From CAIMDX01 sp041652155 (GTDB lineage Bacteria > Patescibacteriota > Minisyncoccia > Minisyncoccales > JAQTVQ01): a stretch of 21,983 bases of DNA. The stretch spans positions 1-21,983 of the forward strand of contig JBAZHV010000017.1 of assembly GCA_041652155.1 (NCBI GenBank), written 5' to 3'. This document shows, in pieces, positions 20,524 through 21,983 of the stretch. The notes under the pieces were generated by a model. That model saw only the letters and a program-made list of their open reading frames with translations. It made no database searches and was not told the origin of the DNA. How positions within the stretch are numbered: position 1 is the first letter of the stretch; each line of letters opens with the position of its first letter. A program made the position numbers and the translations under genes.

Positions 20524-21927
20524 TCAAAGTTTTTTGGCCTTTTGGCCTTGGGGGGTGTCTTCCACTTCGTAGCCTAGGGTTTTGATCTGGTCTCTGATCC
20601 TGTCGGATTCGGCCCAGTTTTTTTGTTGGCGGGCTTGGCCTCTCAAATCTACCAGCTTCTTTATCTCTTCCGGGACCTCCTCTTCTTTTTTGGTTTCGAC
20701 TTTGTCGAGGTCCAAGCCAAACACTTTGTCGAAGTCTGTCAGGAGAGCGTACTTTTCGCCTTTGGACAATTCTTTATCTTTAACAACTTCCCAGGCCGCG
20801 GCCAGGGCTTGCGGCATGTTCAGATCGTCGTTGATCGCGTCGAGGAATTTTTGTTGGGAGTCTTTGGCCTTTTGGCTGTAGATCGGTTCGGCCGGAGCGT
20901 TTTTGAATTCCAGAACTTTTTCGTAGAGGTTGTCCAGCCCGGTCTGCGCCGCCTGCAAAGCCTCCCAAGAGAATTCTACTTTTTTTCTGTAATGGGCGGT
21001 CAGGATAAGATAGCGGTAGGCCAGAGGATTCATTCCTCTTTTAATTATGTCTTCGACCAGCACGACAGTGCCGGCGGATTTAGCCATTTTTTCATCGTTT
21101 TTTAAAGTCAAAAATTCTCCGTGCATCCAGTAATTGCACATATCCTTGCCATAGGCCGCTTCGGCTTGGGCGATTTCATTGGTATGATGTATCAAAATAT
21201 GGTCGATGCCGCCGCAATGGATATCAAAAGGAATGCCTAAATTTTCGATAGACATGACTACGCATTCGGTGTGCCAGCCGGGGAATCCGACGCCCCAAGG
21301 AGATTCCCACTCCATTTGTCTTTTCGGCCCCTCTTTTGGTGAAAATTTCCAAAGAGCGAAATCGGTCAGATTCTTTTTTCCTTCGGCCATTTCCACGCGC
21401 GCTCCGGCTTTCATATCCATTTTTTTGTTCGGCCAAAGCTTGCCGTAAGTCGGCAGTTTGGAAGTATCGAAATAAACGCCGTCTCCTATGATATAGGCAA
21501 AGCCTTTTTCTTCGAGCTTTTCTATCAACTCGATCTGTTCCTTAACGGTATCGGTGGCTTTTATCCAGATATCGGGATTTTGAAAATTTAAAAGATTAAG
21601 ATCGCGTTTGAAAGCCTGGGCGTAGAAGTCAGCCACTTCCCAGACGGTTTTGTTGTCGCGGCGCGCGCCTTTTTCCAGCTTGTCTTCGCCGGTGTCTTCG
21701 TCGGAAGTCAAGTGTCCGACATCGGTCAGGTTCATGACGTGCTTTACCTTATATCCGTTATACTGCAAAACGCGTTTCAGCATTTCTTCAAAGAGGTAGG
21801 CTCTCATGTTGCCGATATGGGCGAACCAATAAACAGTAGGCCCGCAGGTGTACAATCCAACTTCGCCGGGTTTGATCGGCTTGAATTCTTCTTTCTGCCG
21901 GGTAAGAGTGTTGTAGAGGTTTAACAT
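20524..21927 (-). CDS. cysS: Cysteinyl-tRNA synthetase
   Basis: This class I synthetase charges tRNA-Cys. The 467-residue enzyme carries CGPTVY (28-33), the HIGH signature as HIGN (37-40) and the KMSKS signature as KMAKS (280-284). The catalytic zinc ligands C28, C222, H247 and E251 are in place, in the usual spacing. Other family segments are NLTDVGH, FPGWHTEC and DIHCGGIDHILIHHTNE. The C-terminal DALR-like and anticodon-binding parts are complete, ending in QGQKAKKL. The ATG lies in an A/T-rich stretch without a Shine-Dalgarno, and no convincing promoter is seen in the 56 bases before the window edge; a terminator there isolates it from the upstream reverse gene. Confidence 0.97.
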   Translation of the reverse strand: MLNLYNTLTRQKEEFKPIKPGEVGLYTCGPTVYWFAHIGNMRAYLFEEMLKRVLQYNGYKVKHVMNLTDVGHLTSDEDTGEDKLEKGARRDNKTVWEVADFYAQAFKRDLNLLNFQNPDIWIKATDTVKEQIELIEKLEEKGFAYIIGDGVYFDTSKLPTYGKLWPNKKMDMKAGARVEMAEGKKNLTDFALWKFSPKEGPKRQMEWESPWGVGFPGWHTECVVMSIENLGIPFDIHCGGIDHILIHHTNEIAQAEAAYGKDMCNYWMHGEFLTLKNDEKMAKSAGTVVLVEDIIKRGMNPLAYRYLILTAHYRKKVEFSWEALQAAQTGLDNLYEKVLEFKNAPAEPIYSQKAKDSQQKFLDAINDDLNMPQALAAAWEVVKDKELSKGEKYALLTDFDKVFGLDLDKVETKKEEEVPEEIKKLVDLRGQARQQKNWAESDRIRDQIKTLGYEVEDTPQGQKAKKL

Positions 21928-21951
21928 GCTATAAGTTTACTACGTTTTTTT

Positions 21952-21983
21952 AGATAAAAAAAGAGCGGCCGGTTAGGCCGCTC
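21952..21983 (-). terminator. Terminator of a reverse-strand gene beyond the window
   Basis: GAGCGGCC (21963-21970) is perfectly complementary to GGCCGCTC (21976-21983). On the reverse strand the hairpin is followed by TTTTTTT, so it ends a gene lying past the right edge. Confidence 0.8.

Overview
The window looks like part of a small-genome bacterium of the Patescibacteria (CPR), probably Parcubacteria-like. This is an inference. It rests on the standard genetic code, tightly packed short genes, very few Shine-Dalgarno sequences, a strongly reduced UvrC, a GlmU-like nucleotidyltransferase with a left-handed beta-helix tail, a stand-alone bL21 gene without a following bL27 gene, and many GC-rich intergenic palindromes. 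No rRNA, tRNA, CRISPR array, transposase or prophage gene was found.

Layout. 1-1835: end of an unidentified gene, a sugar-phosphate nucleotidyltransferase and a Nudix hydrolase, all forward, closed by a bidirectional terminator. 1916-5655: a reverse GCS2-family glutamate-cysteine ligase-like enzyme divergent from an amino-acid permease, then a CaCA-type cation exchanger. 5656-5868: a palindromic repeat island that supplies the last codons of uvrB. 5860-11971: a complete nucleotide-excision-repair set, with uvrC-uvrB reverse (4-nt overlap) and divergent from uvrA. 11972-14725: a small-RNA locus, an HTH-Fic protein with apparent operators in its promoter, a convergent unknown 310-aa protein, and a second copy of the small-RNA locus. 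14726-16192: rmuC and rplU. 16193-17488: three short transcription units, each a near-consensus promoter, a structured leader, a 27-44 aa basic ORF and terminator-like hairpins. 17489-18892: dnaB (reverse), possibly leaderless. 19128-20427: two unknown proteins, one behind a leader with two mutually exclusive hairpins. 20524-21927: cysS (reverse).

Functionally, genome maintenance dominates (uvrA, uvrB, uvrC, rmuC, dnaB), with translation (rplU, cysS), sugar-nucleotide supply and transport around it. The most unusual part is the intergenic space. Ten promoter candidates there have exactly 17-nt spacers, and several drive short RNAs or tiny proteins with no family I recognise. Two of these RNAs (12091-12188 and 14464-14558) are alike in promoter, length, core and terminator, and look like one small-RNA family. 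A palindrome family built on GGTCGGACC is scattered through the intergenic gaps, twice next to a TTATCCACA box.
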